DNA of 64,000 nt from Ochrobactrum vermis (GCF_002975205.1 NZ_PCOC01000001.1:2046001-2110000); one strand, 5' to 3'. Shown: positions 53,776 to 63,086, counted from the stretch's first letter. The notes: generated by a model not told the origin, from the letters alone. A program made the numbers and translations.

Positions 53776-54747
53776 ATCAGCGATCGTAACCACACCGCAA
53801 TCCCCGGCTTCCGAGCCGAAGACGAGGCGGTGGCCCTGTTCATCCCAGCCCATGCTGCTGATTGCGCCCTTGCCAGGGCGGCGCAGCAGAACTTCCTTGC
53901 TGTCGGCAAAACGTACAATCAGGATCATGCCGTCATTATAGCCGATGGCTGCAATGTCCTCGACCGGATGGCAGGCAACCGATGTCACCATGCTGTCGCC
54001 ACGCAGGCCAAGCTCCAGAGGAGCCTTGCCCATCGGGCCATCCTTGCCTGCAAAGGGCCAGACGATTGCCGCGGGCGCGCCCGAGGTGGCAAGCCACTTG
54101 GCCTTGGCGCTCCACGACCAGTCTTTCACCTTCGCCGGATAGCCCGTCATGCGCATGTGCTTGGTGTCTTCGAGACGCCAGCCATGCAGGGCGTTCTCCT
54201 GCATCGAGGTGACGAGGAAGCGACCGTCGGGCGAAAAGATCACGCCGATATGCGCGCCCTTCCATTCCAGTTCGACAGGCTTTGCCGCCGTTCCGGTCCA
54301 GATCAGGGTTGCACCATTATAACGGGCTATCGCCAGCCGCTGGCCTTTCGGCGCAAAGGCAAGGCCTTCGACACTGCGTTCCTGTGCGAATTCCTGCTGC
54401 TTGCCGTCGGAGGTGCGCACCCACGCGGTGCGTCCCGATGCAAAGCCGACGGTTCCGCCGGGGCCGCTTGCAACGGCTGTTATCCATTTACGCGGTATCT
54501 TCGCAAGTTCGCTCACCGTTCCATCGGCATCCGTGCGGCAGACGCGTCCATCCTCGCCGCCGGTGATGAGCGACTTTCCATCGACGGACATAGTCGCGCT
54601 CAGCAGCCCGTCATGGGCTGCCGAGGTCTTGTTTGCGTTGTTGAGCTGATGGATCGAGCCATCCGCCATTGCGAAGAAGGGAATGCCGCCGACAAAGCGC
54701 GCATAAAGACAATGACCGTCAAGGTCGAACGGAGCTACTGTAGGCAT
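53773..54747 (-). CDS. WD40-repeat protein
   Basis: A 324-residue cytoplasmic protein (no signal peptide). About seven WD40-like blades can be counted: FAMADGSIHQLNNA, LSATMSVDGKSLITGGEDGRVCRTD, AVASGPGGTVGFASGRTAWVRT, LAFAPKGQRLAIARYNGATLIW, VIFSPDGRFLVTSMQENALHGWRL, SWSAKAKWLATSGAPAAIVWPF and SVACHPVEDIAAIGYNDGMILIVRF. It follows the COG0523 GTPase gene by 34 bp and is presumably co-transcribed; the pairing suggests a scaffold in metal delivery, which is inference. Its stop lies in a repeat. Confidence 0.85.
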   Translation of the reverse strand: MPTVAPFDLDGHCLYARFVGGIPFFAMADGSIHQLNNANKTSAAHDGLLSATMSVDGKSLITGGEDGRVCRTDADGTVSELAKIPRKWITAVASGPGGTVGFASGRTAWVRTSDGKQQEFAQERSVEGLAFAPKGQRLAIARYNGATLIWTGTAAKPVELEWKGAHIGVIFSPDGRFLVTSMQENALHGWRLEDTKHMRMTGYPAKVKDWSWSAKAKWLATSGAPAAIVWPFAGKDGPMGKAPLELGLRGDSMVTSVACHPVEDIAAIGYNDGMILIVRFADSKEVLLRRPGKGAISSMGWDEQGHRLVFGSEAGDCGVVTIAD

Positions 54748-54781
54748 CGGCTTCCGGTATTTCTTGTTTACTTGACTTGTT

Positions 54782-55942
54782 TTACTTGGCTTGGCTGTTT
54801 TCGAAGCCGGCTTTCAGGTCAGCAGGGTCGAGTTCACGACCGATGAAAACGAGGCGGCTTTCACGCTTTTCGTCTTCCTTCCAGGCGCGCTGGTGATCGC
54901 CTTCGATAATCATGTGCACGCCCTGCACCACATAGCGGTCTGGATCGTCCTTGAAAGCGATGATGCCCTTGAGGCGCAGAATATTCGGTCCCTGCGTCTG
55001 GGTGATATTCTGGATCCACGGGAAGAATTTCGCCGGGTCGATTTCACCGGCCCTCAGCGATACCGACTTCACCGTCACATCATGGATCGGCGATGCATGA
55101 TCGTGGTGATGATCATGGTCGCAATCAGGACCGCAGACATGATCATGGTCGTGATGGTGGTCATGATGATCGTGATCATGCCCATGGTGATCATGATCAT
55201 GATCATGATCGCAGTCCGGTCCGCAGACGTGATCGGGATGATCGTGATCGAGGAAGTGCGGATCGTTATCCAGGACGCGCTTCAGGTCGAAGGCCCCGCG
55301 ATCCAGCACACGGTCGAGCGGAATGGAAGCGCGCTCGGTGCGGTGGATGACGGCATGCGGGTTGATGGCGCGCACGGTCGCCTCGATGGTGGCCAGCTCC
55401 TGCGGCGTCACCAGATCGGTCTTGTTGATCAGCACCACGTCGGCAAAGGCAATCTGGTCTTCCGCTTCGCGGCTGTCCTTCAGGCGCAACGGCAAATGCT
55501 TGGCATCGACAAGGGCGACAACGGCATCAAGACCGGTCTTGGCGCGCACGTCATCATCCATGAAGAAGGTCTGCGCAACCGGAACCGGATCGGCAAGGCC
55601 GGTCGTTTCCACGACGATGGCGTCGAAACGGCCCGGACGGCGCATCAGTCCTTCCACCACGCGGATCAGGTCGCCGCGCACGGTGCAGCAGATGCAGCCA
55701 TTGTTCATTTCATAGATTTCTTCGTCCGACTCGACGATCAGGTCGTTGTCGATACCGATCTCGCCGAATTCGTTGACGATGACGGCATAACGCTTGCCGT
55801 GATTTTCGGTCAGGATGCGGTTGAGAAGAGTGGTTTTACCCGAACCCAGATAACCGGTCAGAACGGTCACGGGAATGCGGCCAGCGTCAGTGGTCGTCGT
55901 GGTTTCAGACGGAGCTTCGGTTTGGGCTTCAGCCTGGCTCAT
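54782..55942 (-). CDS. COG0523 (CobW/ZigA-like) metal-handling GTPase
   Basis: G3E GTPase of 386 residues, a probable zinc chaperone. Walker [10 protein letters not shown] is at 30-38, the COG0523 metal motif CICC at 83-86, NKTD at 173-176, and the CobW C-terminal domain from about 288 ends with the VFIGRELD segment. Residues 233-287 are a His/Asp-rich insert containing two copies of HVCGPDC (238-244 and 268-274), so likely metal-binding. An ATG at 55942 is preferred over 55948 on ribosome-site spacing. A Zur-like palindrome lies upstream; CobN or cobalamin genes are absent. Confidence 0.9.
   Translation of the reverse strand: MSQAEAQTEAPSETTTTTDAGRIPVTVLTGYLGSGKTTLLNRILTENHGKRYAVIVNEFGEIGIDNDLIVESDEEIYEMNNGCICCTVRGDLIRVVEGLMRRPGRFDAIVVETTGLADPVPVAQTFFMDDDVRAKTGLDAVVALVDAKHLPLRLKDSREAEDQIAFADVVLINKTDLVTPQELATIEATVRAINPHAVIHRTERASIPLDRVLDRGAFDLKRVLDNDPHFLDHDHPDHVCGPDCDHDHDHDHHGHDHDHHDHHHDHDHVCGPDCDHDHHHDHASPIHDVTVKSVSLRAGEIDPAKFFPWIQNITQTQGPNILRLKGIIAFKDDPDRYVVQGVHMIIEGDHQRAWKEDEKRESRLVFIGRELDPADLKAGFENSQAK
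55082..55246 (-). repeat. His-rich tandem repeat region in the COG0523 gene
   Basis: Two 30-codon units each begin HVCGPDC and continue with Asp-His runs. At the DNA level this gives many ATGATC/CATGGTC-like tracts. It codes for residues 233-287 of the GTPase. Confidence 0.8.
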
Positions 55943-56065
55943 GGTCATGCCTCTTGAAGTTGTGGCCTCTTGACGTCGGGCCCCGGTGCGGCCAGCGCGA
56001 AGCGGCCGACACCGAAACCTCGGATAGGACAATTCATATAGGGGAAGCGCCGCGTGAATGCCATA

Positions 56066-56085
56066 TGCAATGCTATAATATTACA
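56066..56085. promoter_or_regulatory. Candidate Zur operator
   Basis: TGCAATGCTA is followed directly by TAATATTACA; the second half read in reverse complement is TGTAATATTA, so 7 of 10 positions agree. It resembles the rhizobial Zur box (TGTAATGTTATAACATTACA type). It lies 124 bases upstream of the COG0523 GTPase start. Zinc-dependent repression is inferred, not shown. Confidence 0.6.
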
Positions 56086-56131
56086 TCCGCCCAATCACGT
56101 TCACGCCAGTTGGTTCACAGGCTTTGCGGAC

Positions 56132-56914
56132 CTAGCCCGCCTGGCTCGCGAGGCGCTGCGATTTGAAGCGGTCAAGATCGAACCTGTCGACATCGCGCAG
56201 CAGATCGATAAAGCCTGCAACCGCATTGGCGATCAGGTTTTCTCCGGCTTCAGCCGTTGCGGCGGCTGCGTTTCCTGCAACCCCATCCGGGTTGAGATCG
56301 TGCATCTTCCAGCCGAAGGCATGCGGGCCATAGGCGCGCAGGAATTTGAATTCCTCGGCATAGCGTGACTGGGCGTTGGAGAAATTGCGTGCCTTCGACA
56401 TGTCCACCAGATCGGGGCGCAGCGCCAACATCACCGATGTCTCGATGAAGCCGCCATGAATGTCGAGCGCTTTTTCCTCCGGTGTAATCAGGCCTTCCGG
56501 CAGGCCGAAGCGGGTCCAGCTCGTGGCGACTGCAAGCATGTCGAGCCGGGTGCGCAGTTCCGTCGCGACAATCGTCATCAGCGGCGAATTTCCGCCGTGC
56601 GCGTTCAGCATGACCAGTTTGCGAATCCCGCCCGCATGAAGGTTTTCACCAATGCCGACCCACTGGTTCACGGCCTCGGCAAAGGCGAGGCTCTGGGTTC
56701 CTTCCGTATCCATGTGCTCGATGGAATAGCCGACCGGCTGTGCAGGCAGGAAATTGACGTTAAGCTCGGCAGGCAGCGCATCGCTGACACGCGCGACGAT
56801 GCCTTCGGCGATGATCGTATCTGTTTCAAACGGCAGATGAGGCCCATGCTGTTCGTGAGCGCCAAGAGGCAGAACGACAATCATGTCGCTGTTTTGATCG
56901 CGCAGATCGGTCAT
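56132..56914 (-). CDS. Creatininase-family amidohydrolase
   Basis: A 260-residue protein. LPLGAHEQHGPHLPFETDT (16-33) carries Glu21, His23 and Asp32 metal ligands, LNAHGGNS near 105 the His ligand, and HGGFIETS the Glu ligand. The family includes creatininase, MftE and formamide deformylases; no creatinine genes are near. The ATG has GAGGAAAAC upstream. Transcription runs toward the COG0523 gene, but the intervening gap contains the Zur-like box, so co-transcription is uncertain. Confidence 0.87.
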   Translation of the reverse strand: MTDLRDQNSDMIVVLPLGAHEQHGPHLPFETDTIIAEGIVARVSDALPAELNVNFLPAQPVGYSIEHMDTEGTQSLAFAEAVNQWVGIGENLHAGGIRKLVMLNAHGGNSPLMTIVATELRTRLDMLAVATSWTRFGLPEGLITPEEKALDIHGGFIETSVMLALRPDLVDMSKARNFSNAQSRYAEEFKFLRAYGPHAFGWKMHDLNPDGVAGNAAAATAEAGENLIANAVAGFIDLLRDVDRFDLDRFKSQRLASQAG

Positions 56915-57059
56915 GTTTTCCTCGCTTTATTTATTTTATTGGGTCCTGACCCTAACGTCCGTTAGCCATGACAGCAACCGGGCCTTGTTGTTTCATAAGT
57001 CGGACAATATTTTACGATATATGAATGGACGGGACTATCGATCAGGCGACAGGAACTGG

Positions 57060-57116
57060 TTTATTTTAACGCGCATCTTGTCCGAAAGCCGTTTCACACT
57101 TTCGGGATGCGCTCCA
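57060..57116. repeat. Mosaic repeat, half copy upstream of the MarR gene
   Basis: TTTATTTTAACGCGCATCTTG, then CCGAAAGCCG and CACTTTCGGGATGCGCTCC. Only the first palindrome is present. It ends 25 bp before the MarR start, inside the expected leader. Confidence 0.75.
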
Positions 57117-57141
57117 ACGCGGCAACAAGGGCGAGGTGGCG

Positions 57142-57633
57142 ATGAGCAAGGACAATAAGGCGGTTGTACTTTACCGACTGCAATCCGTGGCAAGATTGTC
57201 GCGAACGGTGCTGGCCACGCGGCTTCTGGAGCAAGGGCTCTATGCGGGGCAGGATGCGGTCATGCTGCAACTGGCTGCGGAAGACGGGCTAACGCCGGGC
57301 GTTCTTGCACAGCGGCTGGGTGTGCGTCCGCCGACCATCACCAAAACCATTGCACGCCTGCAGGGCCAGGGGTTTGTCGCCAAGCGCGCCTCGGAAACCG
57401 ACCAGCGCCAGTCGCATGTCTACCTCACGCAGACCGGTCTCGAGACGATCAAGGCAATCGAGAAATCCATTCGCAAGACCGAAAAGGACATGCTGAAGAG
57501 CCTTGATAAAAAGGACCGCAAGACCTTCCTCAAGATGTTGAGCCGGATGGAGAGCAATCTCGCGCTCCGTGGCGTCGCGCGCGTTCCCGATGAGCCTGAA
57601 ACGGAAATGCCTGACGAAGACGACGCAGAATAG
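57142..57633 (+). CDS. MarR-family transcriptional regulator
   Basis: A 163-residue MarR regulator. LYRLQSVARLSRTVLATRLLEQGLYAGQDAVMLQLA and the winged helix LAQRLGVRPPTITKTIARLQGQGFVAKRASETDQRQSHVYLTQTG are typical; the C-terminus is acidic. The ATG at 57142 has GAGGT upstream; a GTG at 57136 is possible. Genes around it do not show an obvious target, and it may regulate itself through the gap upstream. Confidence 0.87.
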   Translation: MSKDNKAVVLYRLQSVARLSRTVLATRLLEQGLYAGQDAVMLQLAAEDGLTPGVLAQRLGVRPPTITKTIARLQGQGFVAKRASETDQRQSHVYLTQTGLETIKAIEKSIRKTEKDMLKSLDKKDRKTFLKMLSRMESNLALRGVARVPDEPETEMPDEDDAE

Positions 57634-57649
57634 ACCTGCCGTTTATCAG

Positions 57650-57717
57650 GCTCTAACTATTTGTTTTGACGCGTATCTTGGCTGGAAACCATTAAACACT
57701 TTTCAAGATGCGTGCTA
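57650..57717. repeat. Degenerate mosaic repeat between the MarR and LacI genes
   Basis: GCTCTAACTATTTGTTTTGACGCGTATCTTGG and CATTAAACACTTTTCAAGATGCG follow the 53673 copy closely but have lost much of the first stem. Confidence 0.6.
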
Positions 57718-57842
57718 TCGAAAATGCTTCCAATTCAAGGATTGCAATGGCATAACCGTTCGCAGGACGAACGGTCGCGTCTTACCTTGTCAGGTTGCGG
57801 CCGCGTCTCCGACTGCGGCACGGACCAATTTGGGGAGGCGAC

Positions 57843-58862
57843 TTGGCCCAGAAAATAAAGCTATCGACCATCGCTGATGCGCTTGGTGTTTCGACAGCCA
57901 CAGTTTCGCTCGCTTTGCGCGACAGCCCCCTCGTTGCCGATCAGACCCGCGAGAAGATCAAGGAACATGCCCGCACGATCGGTTATATCTATAATCGTCG
58001 CGCTGCGAGCCTGCGCACGTCACGCTCCGGCATTGTCGGCGTTGTGGTGCATGACATCATGAACCCGTTCTTCGCGGAAATTCTCAAATCCATCGAAACG
58101 GAACTGGACCGGTCGCGGCAGACCTTCATCCTGTCCAACCATTACGACCAGCTCGAAAAGCAGCGCACCTTCATGGATACGCTTCTGCAGCTCGGCGCGG
58201 ACGGGGTCATCATGTCGCCCGCCATCGGCACGCCGCCGGAAGATATCCAGCTTGCGGAAGATAACGGCCTGCCGGTCGTGCTGATTGCGCGCAGCGTCGA
58301 GGGTGTTCATGCTCCGGTTTTCCGGGGCGACGATGCCTATGGCATCGGTCTTGCCACCAATCATCTGATTTCGCTTGGACATACGCGCATCGCGATGATC
58401 GGCGGTACGGACCAGACTTCGACGGGTCGTGACCGTTATCGTGGTTATGTGCAGGCGATGGACAAGGCTGGCCTTGAGGTTCGCCCCGACTGGCGTATTG
58501 CCGGACCGCGCACGAAACAGGGCGGCTTTGAAGTTGCGCCGCAATTCCTGGCGCTGAAGGACAAGCCGACGGCTGCGGTCTGCTGGAACGACCTGACGGC
58601 CATCGGCCTGATGAACGGCATTGCCCGCGCCGGGCTGGTGCCGGGCGAGGACATTTCCGTGACCGGCTATGACGATCTTGAAGAGGCGGCCATCGCGACG
58701 CCCGCGCTTACAACCGTCTGGAACGGGCAGCGTGAAGTGGGACGCAGGGCTGCCCGTGCGCTGCTCGACCAGCTGAACGGCGTCGAGGTTTCCTCGATGC
58801 AGGAACTCATCAAGCCGGAACTGCATATCCGGCAATCGACATCCAAGCCAAAACACGGCTGA
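57843..58862 (+). CDS. LacI-family transcriptional regulator
   Basis: A 339-residue LacI-type regulator. The N-terminal HTH and hinge helix are LSTIADALGVSTATVSLALRDSPLVADQTREKIKEHARTIGYIYNRRAASLRT, and the C-terminal periplasmic-binding-like domain has GVVVHDIMNPFFAEILKSIE and YDDLEEAAIATPALTTV. A TTG start at 57843 has GGGGAGG about five bases upstream; the frame upstream to 57795 has no start site. A dehydrogenase gene follows 83 bp downstream with a terminator hairpin between. Confidence 0.88.
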   Translation: MAQKIKLSTIADALGVSTATVSLALRDSPLVADQTREKIKEHARTIGYIYNRRAASLRTSRSGIVGVVVHDIMNPFFAEILKSIETELDRSRQTFILSNHYDQLEKQRTFMDTLLQLGADGVIMSPAIGTPPEDIQLAEDNGLPVVLIARSVEGVHAPVFRGDDAYGIGLATNHLISLGHTRIAMIGGTDQTSTGRDRYRGYVQAMDKAGLEVRPDWRIAGPRTKQGGFEVAPQFLALKDKPTAAVCWNDLTAIGLMNGIARAGLVPGEDISVTGYDDLEEAAIATPALTTVWNGQREVGRRAARALLDQLNGVEVSSMQELIKPELHIRQSTSKPKHG

Positions 58863-58870
58863 TTTCCCCG

Positions 58871-58904
58871 CACCGGTCACCTTTCCGACGGACCGGTTTT
58901 CTTT
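58871..58904 (+). terminator. Terminator between the LacI and dehydrogenase genes
   Basis: ACCGGTC (58872-58878) pairs with GACCGGT (58891-58897), followed by TTTTCTTT. The 12-base loop makes it moderately stable. Confidence 0.65.
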
Positions 58905-58945
58905 ACGCATTTTTGCTGGAAATGCCCCGTGACATGAGGAATGCC

Positions 58946-59914
58946 ATGACAAAACGCGACGCGACTATACTGGTGCTCGGCAACTTTGATGATTATGCCG
59001 TGCAGAGGCTCTCGGGCGAGTTCAATGTCCAGCGTATTGCGCGCGGCGACACTGCACTTCTGGATGCAGCCTGGGCGAAGGACGTAAAGGGCATTGCCAG
59101 CATGTCGACCGTCGATGCGGCGCTGATCGACGCGCTGCCCGTTCTTGAAATCGTCGGCAATTTCGGTGTCGGATACGATGCGGTGGATGCAAAACATGCT
59201 GGCGCGAAGAATGTCATGGTCACCAACACGCCAGATGTCCTGACGGATGAAGTGGCGGACACGACCATCGGACTTTTGATCGACACGGTGCGCGAATTGT
59301 CGAAATCGCAGGAATTCCTGCGCACAGGCAACTGGGTCAAGGAAGGCCGCTATCCGCTGTCCAAGCTTTCATTGCGCGGACGCAAGGTCGGTATTTTCGG
59401 CCTTGGCCGCATCGGCAAGGCGGTTGCCCACCGCGTCGAGGCTTTCGGCCTGCCGATTGCCTATCATAACCGCCGCAAGTCCGCGGATGTCGCCTATGAA
59501 TATCATCCGACCCTGCTCGAACTTGCCCAGGCGGTCGACACACTCATTCTGGTGGCGCCGGGCGGCGAGGAAACAGCCAAGGCCGTGAATGCGGAAGTGC
59601 TGAAGGCGCTCGGGCCGGAAGGCGTGCTAATCAATATCGGACGCGGTTCTGTGGTGGACGAAGATGCGCTTGCCGAAGCGCTGCAGAACGGAACGATTGC
59701 CGCAGCCGGTCTCGATGTCTTTGCAAACGAACCGCACGTGCCGCAAGCACTGCTCGATGCGCCGAACACGGTTCTGCTGCCGCATATCGGTTCTGCCTCG
59801 GTCAAGACCCGCCGCGACATGGCCAATCTGGTGATCGACAATCTCATCGCGTGGTTCGACACCGGCAAGGCGATTACGCCAGTGCCGGAAACGGTTCATG
59901 TAAAGGGGGAGTAA
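58946..59914 (+). CDS. D-2-hydroxyacid dehydrogenase (hydroxypyruvate/glyoxylate reductase-like)
   Basis: A 322-residue NAD(P)-dependent D-isomer-specific dehydrogenase. GLGRIG at 152-157 is the dinucleotide fold, Arg233 in INIGRGSVVDE, a Glu in NEPHVP near 262 and His280 in PHIGSAS form the catalytic triad. Closest in feel to GhrB/hydroxypyruvate reductases; the exact keto acid is unknown. An ATG at 58946 has GAGGA upstream. It is separated from the LacI gene by a terminator and ended by another. Confidence 0.88.
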   Translation: MTKRDATILVLGNFDDYAVQRLSGEFNVQRIARGDTALLDAAWAKDVKGIASMSTVDAALIDALPVLEIVGNFGVGYDAVDAKHAGAKNVMVTNTPDVLTDEVADTTIGLLIDTVRELSKSQEFLRTGNWVKEGRYPLSKLSLRGRKVGIFGLGRIGKAVAHRVEAFGLPIAYHNRRKSADVAYEYHPTLLELAQAVDTLILVAPGGEETAKAVNAEVLKALGPEGVLINIGRGSVVDEDALAEALQNGTIAAAGLDVFANEPHVPQALLDAPNTVLLPHIGSASVKTRRDMANLVIDNLIAWFDTGKAITPVPETVHVKGE

Positions 59915-59935
59915 TACCAAAAACCCATGAGCCCA

Positions 59936-59970
59936 AAACCCATGAGCATGACTCATCGGGTTTTGGTTAA
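59936..59970 (+). terminator. Rho-independent terminator after the 2-hydroxyacid dehydrogenase
   Basis: AAAACCCATGAG pairs with CTCATCGGGTTTT across CATGA, with one mismatch bulge. AACCCATGAG also occurs just before as a direct repeat. TTTTGGTT follows the stem. Confidence 0.75.
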
Positions 59971-60055
59971 GCCCGAGCGGAGATTGAACCTTTTCAAGGC
60001 GTGATGCGTCAGCATCGTGGCGCCTTGATATAAGGGACGTGATCCCTGACGCCTG

Positions 60056-60934
60056 TCACTTCGCCTTCATGGAAACCGCTGGTGCGCCATCCGGTCCGAG
60101 CGACGCCACCCATTGGCTGATTGCAGCGATATCCTTTTCACCCAGCATGTGATCCGCATCAATCGTGCGGGCATCGACGCGCGCGCCGCCGGAGCGCAAA
60201 AGTGCTGAAAGCGCTGGCGCAAACGGTGAATAGAGTTTGTCCTCGTCGCCCGTAATGGTCAGAACACGCGTCTTGCTCAGATTGGCGACCGGAGCATTGT
60301 CCAGAACCGGCATCGAGCGCATTAGGATAGCGCGTTTCACCAGATCGGGGTGAAGTATCATTGTTGCAGCCAGCAGATTGGCGCCATTCGAATAGCCCAC
60401 GAAAGTAGCATGGGTAAGATCGAGATCCTTGTCGTCGGCCAGACGGGTGAGAAAAGTCACGAAGGCATTGGCTTCGAGCTTTACATCCTTCTGGTCGAAC
60501 TTGACCGGCGAGATGCGCTTGTACCAGCGCGTGCCGCCATCCTGCATCACGCGGCCGCGAATGCCGAGCAGTGTGGCGCGCGGCCAGATCCTGGAAGCCA
60601 GCGGCACAAGGCTGGTTTCATTTCCACCCGAACCGTGCAGCAGGATCACCAGCTCATTCGAAGCATTTTCCGGTTTGTAGAAGCGGTGAATGAACTGCTT
60701 GCTGCGCGAAAAATTCTGTTCCGGGGTGGTTTCCGTATCCATCTTCTTCTCACGCATTGTCACGCCTTCACCGAGCTTGGGAGCACCCTGCTCTTCCTTC
60801 ATCGAAGCAGCAATAGCGCTCAGAACCTTGCCCTGACCGTTTGTCGAAACGGGCTGTCCTTCGGCCAGAGCCGAGCCAGCCGCTACCGTGAGTGCAGCTG
60901 CCGCCAAAGCGGCAATAAACATCTTCTTTACCAT
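60056..60934 (-). CDS. Secreted alpha/beta-hydrolase (phospholipase/carboxylesterase-like)
   Basis: A 292-residue protein with a signal peptide ending GSALA-EG. After a variable segment (about 30-90), an esterase fold begins with LVILLHGSGGNETSL; the nucleophile elbow is GYSNGA (Ser near 178), then GDEDKLY with Asp and DADHML with His. It is similar to YpfH/predicted esterases. The ATG has GGTGAGATC upstream. It is a single gene, probably periplasmic. Confidence 0.85.
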   Translation of the reverse strand: MVKKMFIAALAAAALTVAAGSALAEGQPVSTNGQGKVLSAIAASMKEEQGAPKLGEGVTMREKKMDTETTPEQNFSRSKQFIHRFYKPENASNELVILLHGSGGNETSLVPLASRIWPRATLLGIRGRVMQDGGTRWYKRISPVKFDQKDVKLEANAFVTFLTRLADDKDLDLTHATFVGYSNGANLLAATMILHPDLVKRAILMRSMPVLDNAPVANLSKTRVLTITGDEDKLYSPFAPALSALLRSGGARVDARTIDADHMLGEKDIAAISQWVASLGPDGAPAVSMKAK

Positions 60935-61279
60935 GATCTCACCATAGCCAATGAGACGTTAACGAAGGTTTGAAGGCAGCTCTTCCCGGGTGCGTCCCCA
61001 CCCCTGCCGGCGATATCAATTCTATCCGACACATCTCTCCGAAATCGCCCTCTGCGCCTTTTCGGATGCACGAATATAATGCCGTTAACAGCAGAGTTTT
61101 AGCGAGAATATGGCAGAATGCACGAAAAGTTACATCGTGTTACAATTCTGTTACGGTCATACAGGGCTTCAACAATGCGTGAACAACAGCTTGGTCCCAA
61201 ATTATCCATGCTTTTGACGCGTTTACGTGGGATCGTATCTGCAACTTGAGGGTCAATTGTTTTGGAAGTGGGAGTGACC
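60935..61279. promoter_or_regulatory. Divergent region upstream of the esterase and msrP genes
   Basis: A 345-bp gap. No gene is supported. TTGTTTTGGAAG near 61258 leads into the msrP ribosome site. Nothing else was recognised; promoters of both genes should be here. Confidence 0.3.
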
Positions 61280-62233
61280 ATGAGCAGCTTCAAACCCGGG
61301 CGTTTTTCATCCGCTCGTCTCACTTATGATGCGGTGACGCCCAAAAACTTTTATCTGAACCGGCGCACGTTCATGGCAGGCGCGCTGGCCGCTGCCGGTG
61401 TTGCGTCATCCGCTTTTGCCGAGCCGCTCAAGGCCAAGGCTTCCGCCTACAAAGTCGATGAAAAACTGACCCCGCAGGACGCGGTGACGACCTATAACAA
61501 TTTCTACGAGTTCGGCACGGACAAGAGCGACCCCTCCGCCAATTCCGGCAATTATAAACCGCTGCCGTGGAAGCTCACGGTCGATGGCCTCGTGAAACAG
61601 CCGAAAGAATTCGACATTCAGGATCTGATTGCAAAGATGCCGCTTGAAGAGCGCATCTATCGGATGCGCTGCGTCGAGGCATGGTCGATGGTCATTCCCT
61701 GGGTCGGATTTCCGCTTTCAAGTCTTCTGTCGCAGGTGGAGCCGCTTGGTTCGGCCAAATACATTGCCTTTACCGGCCTCGTGCGTCCGGAAGAAATGCC
61801 GGGTCAGACCGGTCTCTTTCAGGTTCTCGACTGGCCCTATATCGAGGGCTTGCGTCTCGACGAGGCCAATCATCCGCTGACCATTCTTTCGGTCGGCCTC
61901 TATGGCGAGACATTGCCCAATGCGAACGGCGCGCCGATCCGGCTCGTGGTTCCGTGGAAATACGGCTTCAAGGGAATCAAGGCGATCACGAAAATCAGCT
62001 TTGTCGAAAAGCAGCCGCCGACCTCATGGCAGCAACAGGCCGCCAACGAATATGGCTTCTATGCCAATGTGAACCCGGAGGTCGATCACCCGCGCTGGAG
62101 CCAGGCGACCGAGCGACGTATCGGCGAAGGCAGCTTTCTCGGTTCGGGCCGGCGCCCGACATTGCCATTCAACGGTTATGGCGAGGAAGTCGCATCGCTC
62201 TATGCGGGACTGGACCTGAAAGCGAATTACTGA
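61280..62233 (+). CDS. msrP: Periplasmic methionine sulfoxide reductase, molybdopterin subunit MsrP
   Basis: A 317-residue Tat-exported molybdoenzyme that repairs oxidised methionine in periplasmic proteins. The Tat signal is [14 protein letters not shown] (27-40) with cleavage near AFA. Cys131 in MRCVEAW is the molybdenum ligand; [11 protein letters not shown] and [14 protein letters not shown] are family blocks. The ATG at 61280 has GGGAG five bases upstream. It is followed by msrQ one base later. Two-gene layout is as in E. coli msrPQ. Confidence 0.93.
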   Translation: MSSFKPGRFSSARLTYDAVTPKNFYLNRRTFMAGALAAAGVASSAFAEPLKAKASAYKVDEKLTPQDAVTTYNNFYEFGTDKSDPSANSGNYKPLPWKLTVDGLVKQPKEFDIQDLIAKMPLEERIYRMRCVEAWSMVIPWVGFPLSSLLSQVEPLGSAKYIAFTGLVRPEEMPGQTGLFQVLDWPYIEGLRLDEANHPLTILSVGLYGETLPNANGAPIRLVVPWKYGFKGIKAITKISFVEKQPPTSWQQQAANEYGFYANVNPEVDHPRWSQATERRIGEGSFLGSGRRPTLPFNGYGEEVASLYAGLDLKANY

Positions 62234-62234
62234 C

Positions 62235-62921
62235 ATGGCAGCAGCGACCCAGACAAGTAACCAGAAAAGCCACCAGACGGGCAGAAAGAAAACGGCCCGG
62301 CCCGGCGAATGGAAAGTCTGGCTGCTCTATGCGGCCGGTTTCATTCCGGCAGTCTGGACATTCTATCTGGGTGCGACCGGAGGCCTTGGCGCCGACCCGG
62401 TGAAAACCTTCGAACACACGCTTGGCCTTTGGGCTTTGCGCTTTCTGATTCTGACCCTCATGGTCACGCCGATCCGTGACCTCACGGGCATCGCGTTTTT
62501 ACGCTATCGCCGGGCACTTGGCCTGCTCGCCTTCTATTATGCGCTGATGCACTTCACCACCTATATGGTGCTCGATCAGGGCCTGAACCTGTCCGCTATC
62601 ATCACCGATATCGTGCGACGGCCCTTCATCACCATCGGCATGATCAGTCTGGTCCTGCTGGTGCCGCTGGCGCTCACCTCCAACAACTGGTCGATTCGCA
62701 AACTCGGTCGTCGCTGGAACAGCCTGCACAGACTGGTCTATGTCGCGATAGCGGGCGGTGCCATCCATTTCATCATGTCGGTGAAGAGCTGGCCCGCCGA
62801 GCCGGTCATCTATGCCGGGATCGTCAGCGCGCTGCTTTTATGGCGTCTGGTGCGTCCGCACGCCCGCAACCGCAAGCCTGTGTCCCGCCCGCGCGGCGAA
62901 GCGTTGGCGGTAAAGAAATAA
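62235..62921 (+). CDS. msrQ: Heme-binding membrane subunit MsrQ
   Basis: Membrane partner of MsrP, 228 residues with six predicted helices, the ferric-reductase-like domain family. LGLWALRFLILTLMVTPIRDLTG, RYRRALGLLAFYYALMHFTTYM and RRWNSLHRLVYVAIAGGAIHF contain the His residues that hold heme. It passes electrons from the quinone pool or flavin reductase to MsrP. An N-terminal 25-residue basic extension precedes the first helix. Confidence 0.93.
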   Translation: MAAATQTSNQKSHQTGRKKTARPGEWKVWLLYAAGFIPAVWTFYLGATGGLGADPVKTFEHTLGLWALRFLILTLMVTPIRDLTGIAFLRYRRALGLLAFYYALMHFTTYMVLDQGLNLSAIITDIVRRPFITIGMISLVLLVPLALTSNNWSIRKLGRRWNSLHRLVYVAIAGGAIHFIMSVKSWPAEPVIYAGIVSALLLWRLVRPHARNRKPVSRPRGEALAVKK

Positions 62922-63086
62922 TCCCGAAATGCAGAGCAACTTTTTACAGTTTCTAATATAGAAACTTAAATTCTCTATTCTAAAGAATACCCCCATGACA
63001 TAACGATGCAAATCATGTCAGTATCGCCGCGATTTCCGCACGCTAAATAATTCCAGGCAGCGGCAACCGACGAATACGGAATGCAT

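Noticed and set aside
55082..55246. His-rich DNA stretch as a non-coding tandem repeat
   Set aside because: It keeps the reading frame of the GTPase and encodes a metal-binding type insert, so it is treated as coding.
55943..56131. Cobalamin riboswitch upstream of the CobW-like gene
   Set aside because: No B12-box-like sequence is seen, and the CICC/His-rich protein fits zinc handling rather than cobalamin synthesis.
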